From: Dehalococcoidia bacterium
Lineage (GTDB): Bacteria; Chloroflexota; Dehalococcoidia; UBA2979
DNA length: 64,000 nucleotides
NCBI GenBank assembly: GCA_028279505.1
Contig: JANQNP010000093.1
Span: 1 to 64,000, forward strand
Reading direction: 5' to 3'
Part shown: positions 27,502 through 37,233 of the stretch, piece by piece
Layout: every line of letters begins with the position of its first letter
Position numbering within the stretch: the stretch's first letter is position 1
The notes under the pieces: model-generated
What the model was told of the DNA's origin: nothing
The model's database searches: none
The model's input: only the letters and a program-made list of their open reading frames with translations
Program-made: the position numbers and the translations under genes

Positions 27502-28386
27502 ATGCATGTCCACCTGATTGATGGCACCTACGAGTTGTTTCGCCACTACTTCGCCGTGCCGAAACGGCAGGGGCCGAGCGGCGCGGAGGTGGCGGCAGCG
27601 GGCGGCGTCCTCGAGTCGATGCTGGGGCTCCTCGAGGGTGGGGCGACGCATGTCGGGATCGCGACCGACCGCGTTATCCGCTCGTTCCGCAACGACCTCT
27701 ACGAGGGCTACAAGTCCGGCGAGGGCGTCGAGCCCGACCTGATGGCGCAGTTCCCGATCCTCGAGAAGGTGCTCGAAGCCGCCGGGTTCGAGGTGCTCTC
27801 GATGGAGAACGAGGAGGCCGACGACGGGATGGCGACGGGCGCCGCGATCGCCGTGGCCGACCCGCGCGTGGAGAAGGTCTGGATCTGCACGCCGGACAAG
27901 GACCTGGCGCAGTGCGTGTCTGACCCTCGGGTGGTGCAGTTCGATCGGCGCCAGGAGATCGAATACGACGAGGCAGCAGTGATCGAGAAGTTCGGCGTGC
28001 CGCCCGGCTCGATTCCCGACTACCTCGCGCTGACTGGCGACAGCGCCGACGGGTTCCCCGGGCTGCCTGGCTGGGGTGCGAAGTCCTCGGCGACGTTGTT
28101 GGCCTACTACGGCTACATCGAGGCGATCCCCGACGACCACGAGGAGTGGGACGTCCAGGTGCGTGGCGCCGCGCGGCTCGCGGAGGCCTTGGTCCACGGC
28201 CGGCACGACGCGCGGCTGTTCAAGGAGCTGGCGACGCTGGTGACCGACGCGCCCGGTGTGACCGAAGTCGACGAATGGGAGTGGCTGGGGCCGCCGGATG
28301 ACGCCGAGTTCGAGCAGGTGTGCATCGCCCTCGATCGGCCGCTGCTCGCGGAACGGGTGCAGCGGATCGCCGAGGCGCGGCGCTAG
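27502..28386 (+). CDS. 5'-3' exonuclease (PolA N-terminal/FEN-like), stand-alone
   Basis: HLIDGTYELFRHYFAVP, YKSGEGVEPDLMAQFPILEKVLEAAG, EEADDGMATG, DKDLAQCV, ALTGDSADGFPGLPGWGAKSSATLL. Confidence 0.9.
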   Translation: MHVHLIDGTYELFRHYFAVPKRQGPSGAEVAAAGGVLESMLGLLEGGATHVGIATDRVIRSFRNDLYEGYKSGEGVEPDLMAQFPILEKVLEAAGFEVLSMENEEADDGMATGAAIAVADPRVEKVWICTPDKDLAQCVSDPRVVQFDRRQEIEYDEAAVIEKFGVPPGSIPDYLALTGDSADGFPGLPGWGAKSSATLLAYYGYIEAIPDDHEEWDVQVRGAARLAEALVHGRHDARLFKELATLVTDAPGVTEVDEWEWLGPPDDAEFEQVCIALDRPLLAERVQRIAEARR

Positions 28387-28405
28387 GTCAACTCGAGGGT
28401 CGCGG

Positions 28406-29131
28406 CTAGATCAGCGCGGTCACGATCAGGCGGACGGCGAGCGCCGTCAGCACTACGCGGAACACCCAGCCCAAGACCTCCTCGGAGATGCGTCCGAGGA
28501 GGCGTGTCCCGATCCAGCTGCCGATCGAGACGGCGACCGCACCGACGGCGATCGTCGCGACGTGGTCCTCAATGGGAAAGCCGTCGAGGAGGAAGGCGGC
28601 GACCTTCGAGATGTGCGCGAGCACCTGCGCGGCCGCGGCCGTGGCGACGAAGGCGGCGTGGCTGGCAGTCACCGCGCGGAAGAAGGGCGAGGTCACCGGG
28701 CCGCTCGCACCGACGGTGGTGTTGATGAAGCCCGACGCCGCCCCGACTCCCAGCAGCGCCGACTCCGGCATCTGCGCCCGGCCGCGCCAGCGCAGCAGTG
28801 ACGGGCGCCAGGTGATGACGAGGGCGAATACGCCGAGTGCGGCGCGGGTCGCGTCCTCCGGGACCGAGGTCGCGACCAACACACCGAGGAGGCTCGCCGG
28901 GAAGAGGAGCACGGAGCTCCAGAGCACCGCGCGCCAAGCGATCTGGCCTCGGAGAAGGAATGCACGTGAGCCGTTCGCGACGAGTTGGATGCCGCCGTGG
29001 ATCGGGATGGCGACCACCGGCGCGAAGAACTGGGCGAGCACGGCGAGCAGGATGATCCCGCCGCCGAGCCCCGCGAGGGCGCTCAGCACCGCGGTGGCCG
29101 CGGCAGCGATCGCGATGATGACCAGCTCCAT
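28406..29131 (-). CDS. sulfite exporter TauE/SafE family (TSUP) protein
   Basis: ALAGLGGGIILLAVLAQFFAPVVAIPIHGGIQLVANGSRAFLLRGQIAW, GFINTTVGASGPVTSPFF. Confidence 0.87.
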   Translation of the reverse strand: MELVIIAIAAAATAVLSALAGLGGGIILLAVLAQFFAPVVAIPIHGGIQLVANGSRAFLLRGQIAWRAVLWSSVLLFPASLLGVLVATSVPEDATRAALGVFALVITWRPSLLRWRGRAQMPESALLGVGAASGFINTTVGASGPVTSPFFRAVTASHAAFVATAAAAQVLAHISKVAAFLLDGFPIEDHVATIAVGAVAVSIGSWIGTRLLGRISEEVLGWVFRVVLTALAVRLIVTALI

Positions 29132-29185
29132 AGCCGATGAACCTACGCGCTGGTCTCGCTAGGCGGACATGGGCGGGCCGGGGTC

Positions 29186-29641
29186 CTAGCTCCGGGTCGG
29201 GAGCGTGACGATCGCGGTGCCTTGGAGCGGTCGCTCGCCTCGTTCGTTCTCGAGCGAGAGGTCGAGGTGGACTCGCGGCGCGACCTCGGCGTCCGTGACG
29301 AGGGCGACGGAGCGGATCCGGTCGCCGTGGAGCACGGGCCGCCGGTAGCTCACGTCGAGCTGGATGATGTGGCCGAGCGGGCCCATCCAGTCGGTCACCA
29401 GCCTCGTAATCATCGCCATCGACATGTTGCCTGGGACGATCGGCCGTTCGAGGCCCTGGCTACGCGCGGTGGTCAGGTCGGTGAAGCGGTCGGCGCCGGG
29501 ATCGTCCTCGCCCCGTCGCCCGGTTCGGCCCATGAACTGGAGAACGTGCTCGGTGGTCGGTTCTTGGAGCTCTTCGAACTCGTCGCCGAGGTTGACGTCG
29601 TCGAAGAAACGCTGCTCGAGCGGGTTGTGCTGACTGGTCAT
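29186..29641 (-). CDS. MaoC-family hotdog dehydratase
   Basis: NPLEQRFFDDVNLGDEFEELQEPTTEHVLQFMGR ... RPIVPGNMSMAMITRLVTDWMGPLGHIIQLDVSYRRPVLHGDRI. Confidence 0.82.
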   Translation of the reverse strand: MTSQHNPLEQRFFDDVNLGDEFEELQEPTTEHVLQFMGRTGRRGEDDPGADRFTDLTTARSQGLERPIVPGNMSMAMITRLVTDWMGPLGHIIQLDVSYRRPVLHGDRIRSVALVTDAEVAPRVHLDLSLENERGERPLQGTAIVTLPTRS

Positions 29642-29656
29642 CGAGAGCCTCGCCCG

Positions 29657-30853
29657 CTAGCCATCGAGTGCCTTCACCTTGCGCAGGACCATCGAGCCCT
29701 CGGTGGCGGCGACGTCGACACCATCCTGGTTCTGGTAGCGCGTGCGGCGCACGACGAAGACCATGCGGCCGCTGCGGCCGGTCTTTTCGTAGACCTCTTT
29801 CACTTGGGTGAAGGCCTCGATCGTGTCGCCGGGGCGGATCGGTTCGAACGTCTCGAGGCGTGACCCGGCCATGAACGACTGGTCGCCGAACCGGATCTGC
29901 GGGTCGGGTCCAGGTCGTAGGCGCGCGGTGTTGAGGATGCCGGGTGGCGCGATGATGCTGCCGTAGGGCCCCTCGCGCTCCGCCCACTCGGCATCCGTGT
30001 AGAGCGGGTTCACCTCTTCGAGGGCTTCGCAATACTCGGCGATCGTGTGGAGCGTGACCTCGAGCGAGCCGACGTGGACTTCCTGCCCGATCGCGCTCTC
30101 ATCCAGCTCGATCGCGTCGCCGCCCAGGTCGCCCTGGCCGCTGGTCGCGGGGATGTGGGCCGCCGAGGGCAGCTCCTTCCGGGTTGCGCCCTCGCGGGTG
30201 TCTTCGACACGGACGGGGCGGAACTCGCCGCCGCGCAGCGCAGTAACCAACTCCTCGTTCGAAGTGACGACGGTGTCGAACTCGGTCAGGCAACGTCCGA
30301 GCGCCGAGACGAAGTGCGCGTCCGAGCCACCGACCGTCAGCAGCCCATGCTCCTCGGCGAGGTCGAACGAGCGGCCGTTCTCGTAGTCGCTGCTGCCGCC
30401 GTTGAGCGCCTCGATGATGCCCACCGTCTCGAGCGAGACGCCGCGTTCGCCGACGTGCTCGACCAGGCCGATCCGCGGGCGGCCGGCGTGGGCGCCGACC
30501 GCGATGCCGCCGCTCTCCTCGGCGGCGCTGAACACCTCGGCGTAAGGGAGGGCGATGTCGCTCAGGTCGAACCGAGCGAGGAAGTCGTCGTTGATGCCGT
30601 AGACGAGGACGTGACCGACGTCGGTCTCCACCTCGATGCCGCGCAGGATGGTGACGCCGTACTGCTCGGCAAGCGCGGTGTAGTCGATGTCAGCGACATA
30701 ACGGCGGTGCTCCGTCAGGACGAAGCCGTCGATGTGGTAGCCGCTCTTGCGTCGCGCCTCGACCCACTTGCAGTAGCCCTCGACGGTTCCACCGGCGTCG
30801 TCGGACCCGTCGGTGGAATGGACGTGGAGGTCGAAGTAGGAGTGCGCGGTCAC
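29657..30853 (-). CDS. PHP-domain phosphoesterase fused to MaoC-like (FAS1_DH-type) hotdog domain
   Basis: N-term YFDLHVHSTDGSDDAGG ... ILRGIEVETDVGHVLVYG ... GGSDAHFVSALG (PHP); C-term EVHVGSLEVTLHTIAEYCEALEEVNPLYTDAEWAEREGPYGSIIAPPGILN ... RLETFEPIRPGDTIEAFTQVKEVYEKTGRSGRMVFVVRRTRYQNQDG (MaoC N-half). Confidence 0.85.
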   Translation of the reverse strand: MTAHSYFDLHVHSTDGSDDAGGTVEGYCKWVEARRKSGYHIDGFVLTEHRRYVADIDYTALAEQYGVTILRGIEVETDVGHVLVYGINDDFLARFDLSDIALPYAEVFSAAEESGGIAVGAHAGRPRIGLVEHVGERGVSLETVGIIEALNGGSSDYENGRSFDLAEEHGLLTVGGSDAHFVSALGRCLTEFDTVVTSNEELVTALRGGEFRPVRVEDTREGATRKELPSAAHIPATSGQGDLGGDAIELDESAIGQEVHVGSLEVTLHTIAEYCEALEEVNPLYTDAEWAEREGPYGSIIAPPGILNTARLRPGPDPQIRFGDQSFMAGSRLETFEPIRPGDTIEAFTQVKEVYEKTGRSGRMVFVVRRTRYQNQDGVDVAATEGSMVLRKVKALDG

Positions 30854-30991
30854 GAAGGGCTCGCTCCGGTCGTTGTCCTGGGTGGCGTCGTGATAACGGG
30901 TGAAATGCTCTCGCCGCGGGGCGGCAGTGTCAAAGGCCGGCGGGGCGGGGCCGTTGGGCCTCGAGCGTTTCGCGACGACGACGGGTGGTCG

Positions 30992-31741
30992 CTACGACTC
31001 AGGCCTGATGCTCTCGCGGCCGGTGACCCGCTCGTAGGTGGCGCGCATGTGCGCCGCGCGCTCCGGGCCGAGGAAGCGCTCAGGCTCCTCGTAGTTCTTC
31101 GCCTCTTCCCAGACCTCGATCGAGGTGACGGCTTCCTGGTCGGGGTCGTCGTCGAGGGCGGGCGAGACCTCTTCGCTCCAGCGCGGGATGCCGAGGGGGA
31201 CGCCGTCCTTGCGCCGCTGCAGGATCTCGCGCTGCCGCTCCAGGACGCGCCGGATCTCGCGAGCGTCGGTCCAGCTCGCGCGGTAGGCGACGTGGCCGCG
31301 AGCGTCAATCACGTAGGTCGAGTTCGGGAACCGCCCCATCAGCTGGTGAAGGCTGCCCTCCATGTCGTCGAGCAGCACGGTGATGCCAGCGTCGTCGCTC
31401 GCCACGAAGTCGCGCGCGTACTGACGGCGTTGGTCGATCTCGGTCGGCTGCGGGTAGTCGCCACCGGCGTGCGCCTCACGGACCCAGACGACGAAGAACG
31501 AGGCGATGTCCGAGAACTCCTCGGCGAGCTGCTCCATGGGAGGAACCTCCCCCCGGAAGGGCGGTCAGGTGAAGGAACCGGTCTCGAGCACGACGACGCG
31601 GCCGCGCAGCGCTTCCAGGTTCCAGCGCTCGCCCTCGAGGGTGACGGTCTCCACGTCGGGGAATGGCTGGCCGGCGCCGGGGCACTCGGTGCGGAAGTGC
31701 GCCATGCGGTCCTGCATCGGGGGTGGTTGCTGTGCGGTCAT
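30992..31741 (-). CDS. iodothyronine deiodinase-like thioredoxin-fold protein with in-frame TGA (31565-31567), candidate selenoprotein
   Basis: Two ORFs in one frame joined by a single TGA: ...LRGRVVVLETGSFT-U-PPFRGEVPPMEQLAEEFSDIASFFVVWVREAHAGGDYPQ...; DIO family has GSCTUPxF...EDFSSIADFLVVYIEEAHA; hairpin GGGAG-GUUC-CUCCC begins 14 nt after the TGA. Confidence 0.85.
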
Positions 31742-31814
31742 GGCGCGCTCCTCGATTGCCGCAATCCGCGAACGGGGCGGTCGCTGGGGAGCGTAGCGGA
31801 TCGCCATGCCCGGA

Positions 31815-33047
31815 CTATTCGGCGAGCGCCTCGCTGGGGTTGTCGAGCCCCATCCAGCGGATCACCGCCACCCACCAGATCAGCACGAGGATCGCGAGGA
31901 TGCTGACGATCAGGATCCACGGTTCGGGCCGCCACCAGCCGACCCCGATCGTCGCGATCGCCCCAACGCCGAGCGCGATCTGGAGCGGGATGTAGATGTC
32001 CGGGAAGCGGCGCGAATCCTCGAGGGAGGCGGTCACGACGATCAGCGAGGCGAGCACCACGGCCACCGAGGCGGTGAGCACCCAGGCGGCGGCTTCGGGT
32101 GCAGCGGCGTCGCCGGCGTGCTCGATCAGCACCACGGTTGCGGCTCCCGAGGCGGCGATCCCGAGCGTCAGTGGGAGATGCACCATCATCCAGCGGACGA
32201 CGTTGGTGCCTTCGTGTAGCACGCGGCGACGGCCCACGAAGTCGAAGTAGGTCCACCAGAGACCGAAGCCGATCATGAGCGCGAGCATCCCGGTCGCCAC
32301 GGTCTCGAAGTTTCGCTCGGCCTCGGAGATGCCGTTGACGACGCCGACAACCACCTCGCCGAGCACGATGATGGTGAACAGCCCGAACCGTTCCACGAGC
32401 GATTCGTCCGCGATGACCTCCGAAGGCGTGTCGTCTCTCGAGGTGATCCAGCCGAACACGTACATGCCTGCGACCCAGCCGACGACGACGGCTGCCCAGG
32501 CGGCAACCCGCGCCTCTTCCGGGAGGGCGGCACTCGCGGCGACGACGAGGGCGGTCAGCACCATAGCGGTCAGGTATCGACGAGTGGTCGAGGCGTACTC
32601 CGGCGAGTCCTGACGGTGCACGCCGTACCAGAGCGCCAGCATCAGTCCGAGGAAGGCGAGGTATGCCAGCGCGAACTCGCGCCCGGTGTCGGTGGCCGCG
32701 TACTCGATGAAGACTGCGATCAGCGCGAGCAGCAACATCTGCGCGAAGACGAAGCTGCGAGTTCGAGCGTCTTCGCGACCGTGCAGGTCGTAGTAGGTCG
32801 TGCCGTTCAGCCAGGCGATCCAGATCAGCCCGAAGATGACTGAGAAGTGGTAGACGCCCTCCCAGTCGAGGTGCGCTGCCAGGTGGTGAGTCGCGCGGGC
32901 GATCACCACCACGAAGATCAGGTCGTAGAACAGCTCCAAGAAGCTGACCGTGCGGTCCTCGATCTCTTCACCGTGAGCACGGGGTGGTCGCCACAGCACG
33001 GCGCGGAATCGCGAGAACAGGCCTGCGTCTTCGTTCAAGCGGTCCAT
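31815..33047 (-). CDS. ltrA: low temperature requirement protein A (LtrA) family membrane protein
   Basis: ELFYDLIFVVVIARATHHLAAHLDWEGVYHFSVIFGLIWIAWLNGTTYYDLHGREDARTR. Confidence 0.88.
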   Translation of the reverse strand: MDRLNEDAGLFSRFRAVLWRPPRAHGEEIEDRTVSFLELFYDLIFVVVIARATHHLAAHLDWEGVYHFSVIFGLIWIAWLNGTTYYDLHGREDARTRSFVFAQMLLLALIAVFIEYAATDTGREFALAYLAFLGLMLALWYGVHRQDSPEYASTTRRYLTAMVLTALVVAASAALPEEARVAAWAAVVVGWVAGMYVFGWITSRDDTPSEVIADESLVERFGLFTIIVLGEVVVGVVNGISEAERNFETVATGMLALMIGFGLWWTYFDFVGRRRVLHEGTNVVRWMMVHLPLTLGIAASGAATVVLIEHAGDAAAPEAAAWVLTASVAVVLASLIVVTASLEDSRRFPDIYIPLQIALGVGAIATIGVGWWRPEPWILIVSILAILVLIWWVAVIRWMGLDNPSEALAE

Positions 33048-33092
33048 CCTCAACCTGAGCGTCGGTCACACGACTGGCTCTGACGCCGGACC

Positions 33093-33452
33093 TTACCGGG
33101 TCGGTAGAGAGCCAGGGGTCGCGGATCGCGCCAGCTTGAGGTGGCGCTGGAGCGTGCGGTTGCTGACGCCGAGGCTGCGCGACACGGCCTCGATGGTGGT
33201 CGAGCCGACCGGGAGTAGCTCGAGGAGCGCGGAGCGGACCCGCTGCTCCGTTGAGGGCTGCGTGTCGAGGTCGGCGAGCCGCATCCGCAGGCTCGGTTCG
33301 AAGAACTCCCACATGCCCTCGTCATCGATCAGGAAGGGGCGCGTGGTGTCCGCTGCGGAGAGGGCGACGGAGTGGTGGGGGCCGGGCTGGATCGTGACGC
33401 CGAGGTACTGGCGGTAGGAGCACGCGTCGACCGGCGGGTGGGGTGTGGTCAT
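33093..33452 (-). pseudogene. truncated AraC-family regulator remnant or small HTH protein
   Basis: FEPSLRMRLADLDTQPSTEQRVRSALLELLPVGSTTIEAVSRSLGVSNRTLQRHLK matches the linker plus first HTH of AraC regulators, then terminates; most of the N-terminal ligand domain and the second HTH are absent. Confidence 0.6.
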
Positions 33453-33601
33453 CGCGCGCTCCTCGAAAGATCGAGCGGCCTCGGCTGGGCTGTCGCCGGG
33501 AGCGTAGCGCACGGTGACGACGATCCGCGCTAGCACGAGCCCGACTCGAATCAACCGACGGCCATCGGACGGGGTAGTGATTCGCCGATACGCTCCCTCA
33601 C

Positions 33602-35110
33602 ATGGCGAGCATCCTCGTGCTGGGCGCGAGCGGGTACATCGGCACGCACCTCGTGCCTCGACTGGTGGCAGCCGGGCACCGGGTTCGCGCGGTCTCGCGT
33701 CACCGTGAGGTGCTCGAGGCGCGAGGCTGGCGCAGCGTCGAGATCGTCGAGGCTGACGCGCTGGACGAGACGACCTTGGGCGCGGCGCTCCGGGACATCG
33801 AGGTGGCGTACTACCTCGTGCATTCGATGGCGAGCGGGGCTGGCTACGCGGAGCGCGACCGTCGCGCGGCGCGCAACTTCCGGGAGGCGGCGGCGCGTGC
33901 CGGGGTGCGACGGATCGTGTTCCTCGGTGGGTTGCAGCCGGACTCACCTGGCAGCCAGGTGACCGACGAGGGTGCTTCCGAGCACCTCGCCTCGCGCGCG
34001 GAGACGGGGGATGTGCTGCGTGAAGGCTCGGTGCCCGTGACGGAGCTGCGTGCCGGGATCATCGTCGGGCCTGGCTCCGCCGCATTCGAGGTGATTCGCG
34101 ACCTCGTGAACCACCTGCGAGTGATGGTGGCGCCTCGGTGGGTGCGATCGCGCACCGATCCGATCGCGTTGGATGACCTGCTCACGTACCTCGAGCGTGT
34201 GATCGAGATCGAGGAGACGGCGGGCGGCATCTACGACGTCGGCGGTGCGGAGACGCTGAGCTACCACGAGCTGATGAAGCAGTACGCAGAGGCGATGGGG
34301 CGACGGATCTTCGTGATTCCGGTGCCGGTGCTGACGCCCCGCCTGTCTTCGTACTGGCTGGACTTCGTGACTGCGGTGCCGCGGAGCGTCGCCCGGCCGC
34401 TCATCGAGGGACTGAAGCTCCACCTGCTTGCGGACGATCGAGCGATTCGGGAGCTGGTGCCGATCCTACTGCAGACATACCGAGATGCGGTGGACGCTGC
34501 GATCGCCGCTGAACGGGAAGCGAACTTCGACGGGCGCTGGGCCGAAGCCGCCTTGCCATATCCCGGCTTCGGTGACGAGGAGTCGTCATTCTTCAGCAAA
34601 GAGGAGCAGGCCAGCGGGGTCGCGCTCGTCCCGGTGGACATGCTCTGGTCCGAGGTGCGTCGGATCGGTGGCGAGAACGGCTGGTATGCCTACCCGTGGC
34701 TGTGGAAGCTGCGCGGGGTGCTCGATCGGCTGATCGGCGGGCCCGGGATGCGTCGTCGCCGTCGTGACGCGGACGATCTCAGGGTCGGCGACGCGTTGGA
34801 CTTCTGGCGTGTGGTGCGTGTTGAGCCGGAGCGCCGCCTCACGCTGCTTGCGGAAATGAAGCTGCCCGGCCGCGCCGTTCTCGAGTTCCAACTCGAACCC
34901 CTCGGCGATCGACGAGCGCGTCTGACGACGGTGGCACGGTTCCATCCCGCTGGCACGGTCGGGCTCATGTACTGGTACTCGCTGATCCCGATCCACCCGC
35001 GCATCTTCGGCGGGATGACGCAGATCCTGATCGGACGTGCGGAGGCTCGCCTGCGCCTCCTGGGCGCCGCGGCAGATCCCACGCGCACCGGATCTTCCCG
35101 CGCTGACTGA
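33602..35110 (+). CDS. NAD(P)-binding atypical SDR with DUF2867-like C-terminus
   Basis: MASILVLGASGYIGTHLVPRLVAAGHRVRAVSRH ... C-terminal LRVGDALDFWRVVRVEPERRLTLLAEMKLPGRAVLEFQL. Confidence 0.87.
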   Translation: MASILVLGASGYIGTHLVPRLVAAGHRVRAVSRHREVLEARGWRSVEIVEADALDETTLGAALRDIEVAYYLVHSMASGAGYAERDRRAARNFREAAARAGVRRIVFLGGLQPDSPGSQVTDEGASEHLASRAETGDVLREGSVPVTELRAGIIVGPGSAAFEVIRDLVNHLRVMVAPRWVRSRTDPIALDDLLTYLERVIEIEETAGGIYDVGGAETLSYHELMKQYAEAMGRRIFVIPVPVLTPRLSSYWLDFVTAVPRSVARPLIEGLKLHLLADDRAIRELVPILLQTYRDAVDAAIAAEREANFDGRWAEAALPYPGFGDEESSFFSKEEQASGVALVPVDMLWSEVRRIGGENGWYAYPWLWKLRGVLDRLIGGPGMRRRRRDADDLRVGDALDFWRVVRVEPERRLTLLAEMKLPGRAVLEFQLEPLGDRRARLTTVARFHPAGTVGLMYWYSLIPIHPRIFGGMTQILIGRAEARLRLLGAAADPTRTGSSRAD

Positions 35111-35274
35111 TAACCGCGCTGACTCCTCCAGCCACCGAGCTGCTTTCGGTGCTCCCTTCTCGTCAGGCCTGGAATGGCCGCCGCTCTCGATGACCTAGGT
35201 ACCGCCGCATCGCGGACTTGGCCCCTCGCTCGATCCCAGTTCCCCTCGCATCATGTCTGGCGACGGGGGAGGCG

Positions 35275-36174
35275 ATGATGCGGGTCGGCGTGGTTATCGG
35301 CGGAGCGTGTATTGCACTCGGCCTCGGGGTAGCGGCGAACTCGCTGCTCGGGCCAATCGGACTCGGCGTGATCGAGTACCGGACGCCCTCGGTTGGGTTG
35401 GATCAGCTCAAGGGGGCGGACATCGCCTCGCTGGCGGTGGTTGCGCCGTCCTCGCTGGTGGCGGGGTGGCTGTGGTGGCGCGGGCATGCGGTCGCGCCGA
35501 TCGTGTCGCTCGCAACGGGAGCCTACGCCGCCTACACGTTCACGCAGGCGATCCTCGGGATCGACTACGGGCTGTACGAGGGCAACAACGAGCGGTTCTT
35601 CCCACTCCACCTCGCCCTTGCCGTCGCCGGCGGCGCGGTGGCGCTGCGTTCCTGGAGCGCCATCGACCAGGACGCGCTTCCCTCGCTTCCACGCCGTCTG
35701 CGGAAGACCGCGGCGTTCACGATGTTGGGCTCAGCTGCATTCCTGGCGTTCGGTCTGCACCTGCCGACACTGATCGCCGCGTGGCGCGGTGATCCGCCCG
35801 CCGAGTACATCGAGATTCCGGCGGCCTTTTGGGTTGTGAAGCTCATGGATCTTGGACTGATCGTCCCGGCGGCGGCGGCCGCGGGCGTCGGCCTGCTCCG
35901 GGGATCGCGTGTCGCCCAGCGGGCGACGTACGGCCTCGTTGGGGTGTTCGCGATGATCGCCGCGTCGGTGACGTCGATGGCAGCGGTGTTGATGGTCAAC
36001 GACGACCCGTCCGCCTCGATCGTGTTCACGGTCGGCTTCGGAGCGATCACGACGGCGTTTGCGGTGCTGGCCTACCACCTCGCGCGGGCCGCGGCTCCTC
36101 GAGCGGTCGAGCATCGCGAGTCGTCGAGCACGACGCCGCGAAGGAGCGGCGATGCACTACGTCGTGGCGTGTGA
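35275..36174 (+). CDS. hypothetical polytopic membrane protein
   Basis: Multiple hydrophobic segments; start at ATG 35275 after GGGGGAGGCG. Confidence 0.6.
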   Translation: MMRVGVVIGGACIALGLGVAANSLLGPIGLGVIEYRTPSVGLDQLKGADIASLAVVAPSSLVAGWLWWRGHAVAPIVSLATGAYAAYTFTQAILGIDYGLYEGNNERFFPLHLALAVAGGAVALRSWSAIDQDALPSLPRRLRKTAAFTMLGSAAFLAFGLHLPTLIAAWRGDPPAEYIEIPAAFWVVKLMDLGLIVPAAAAAGVGLLRGSRVAQRATYGLVGVFAMIAASVTSMAAVLMVNDDPSASIVFTVGFGAITTAFAVLAYHLARAAAPRAVEHRESSSTTPRRSGDALRRGV

Positions 36175-36586
36175 CCCCCAGCGTGGAGGGCGCGAGGTGC
36201 TGGAGGCGGTGTCGGGGCTCGTCGACGCGAACGACCAGGTGACGGTCGTCCACGTGGTGAATCCGCTGGGTGAACCCTGGGACGATCGCGAGCGCGACCT
36301 GCCCGAGGCAATCACCGCCGCGGTTGAGCGCGAACGGCGGGCACTACTCGAGCTGCTCGATGAGATTGGCTTGACCTCGGAGCTGGTTGTGGAGGCGAAC
36401 GGCGTCGGCGAGGAGACGGCACCCGCGGTTGCGCGCGTGGCCCGCCGGCTCGGCGCGGGGACGCTGGTGGTGCTGTCGAAGCGGGCGTCCGGGCTACGAG
36501 GGATGCTGCTGGGCAGCGTGGCGCAAGGGCTACTCGCACTGAGTCCGTGCCCGGTGCTCGTGGTTCGCCCTGGCACCGAGCACTAA
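36152..36586 (+). CDS. universal stress protein UspA family
   Basis: MHYVVACDPQRGGREVLEAVSGLV ... LGAGTLVVLSKRASGLRGMLLGSVAQGLLALSPCPVLVVRPG. Confidence 0.85.
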   Translation: MHYVVACDPQRGGREVLEAVSGLVDANDQVTVVHVVNPLGEPWDDRERDLPEAITAAVERERRALLELLDEIGLTSELVVEANGVGEETAPAVARVARRLGAGTLVVLSKRASGLRGMLLGSVAQGLLALSPCPVLVVRPGTEH

Positions 36587-36651
36587 CGCGCAACCGAGTT
36601 GGCTCTGGTGTAGGGTTCGCACCTTCGCTGGACGATAGAGAGGAGAGGGCA

Positions 36652-37224
36652 ATGGCGGCGCAGGCAGGGAGCTACGCGGCACGGCTGGAGATCGATTACC
36701 CGGAGAGTCTGGATCGGTTAACGACCCTGCTCCGACTGATCTGGGTGATACCGATCGGCGTCGTCGCTGCGACCATCAACGCGAGTCTCACAATCCCCAC
36801 GTTGCTGATGATTCTGTTCCGGCAGCGGTACCCGCGCTGGTGGTTCGACTTCTCTCGAGAGCTGACTCGGTTCAGCGCTCGCATCGGCGCATATCTGATG
36901 TTGCTGACTGACCGATACCCATCGACGGAGGACGAGCAGTCGGTGCATCTGGAGCTGGACTACCCCGACGCGGTGCGCGACCTGAACCGCTGGCTGCCGT
37001 TGGTGAAGTGGATTCTGGCGCTGCCCCACTACATCGTGCTGGCGCTGCTTGCGGCCGCCGCGATCGTGGCGATCCTGATCGCATGGTTTGCGATCCTGTT
37101 CACGGGTCGGTACCCGCAGGGGCTGTTCAACTTCGTAGTCGGCGTGAACCGCTGGGCCCTGCGCGTGAACGCGTATGCATTCCTGCTCGTGACCGACGAG
37201 TACCCGCCGTTCAGCCTGGACTAG
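36652..37224 (+). CDS. DUF4389 domain membrane protein
   Basis: RLEIDYPESLDRLTTLLRLIWVIPIG ... RYPRWWFDFSRELTRFSARIGAYLMLLTDRYPST ... RYPQGLFNFVVGVNRWALRVNAYAFLLVTDEYPPF. Confidence 0.85.
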   Translation: MAAQAGSYAARLEIDYPESLDRLTTLLRLIWVIPIGVVAATINASLTIPTLLMILFRQRYPRWWFDFSRELTRFSARIGAYLMLLTDRYPSTEDEQSVHLELDYPDAVRDLNRWLPLVKWILALPHYIVLALLAAAAIVAILIAWFAILFTGRYPQGLFNFVVGVNRWALRVNAYAFLLVTDEYPPFSLD

Positions 37225-37233
37225 ACGACGGTG

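Noticed and set aside
31538-31567. Treating the deiodinase-like gene as a simple pseudogene with a nonsense mutation
   Set aside because: The TGA sits exactly at the family's Sec position, the frame stays open through 30992, and a SECIS-like hairpin follows; a random stop would not be expected there.
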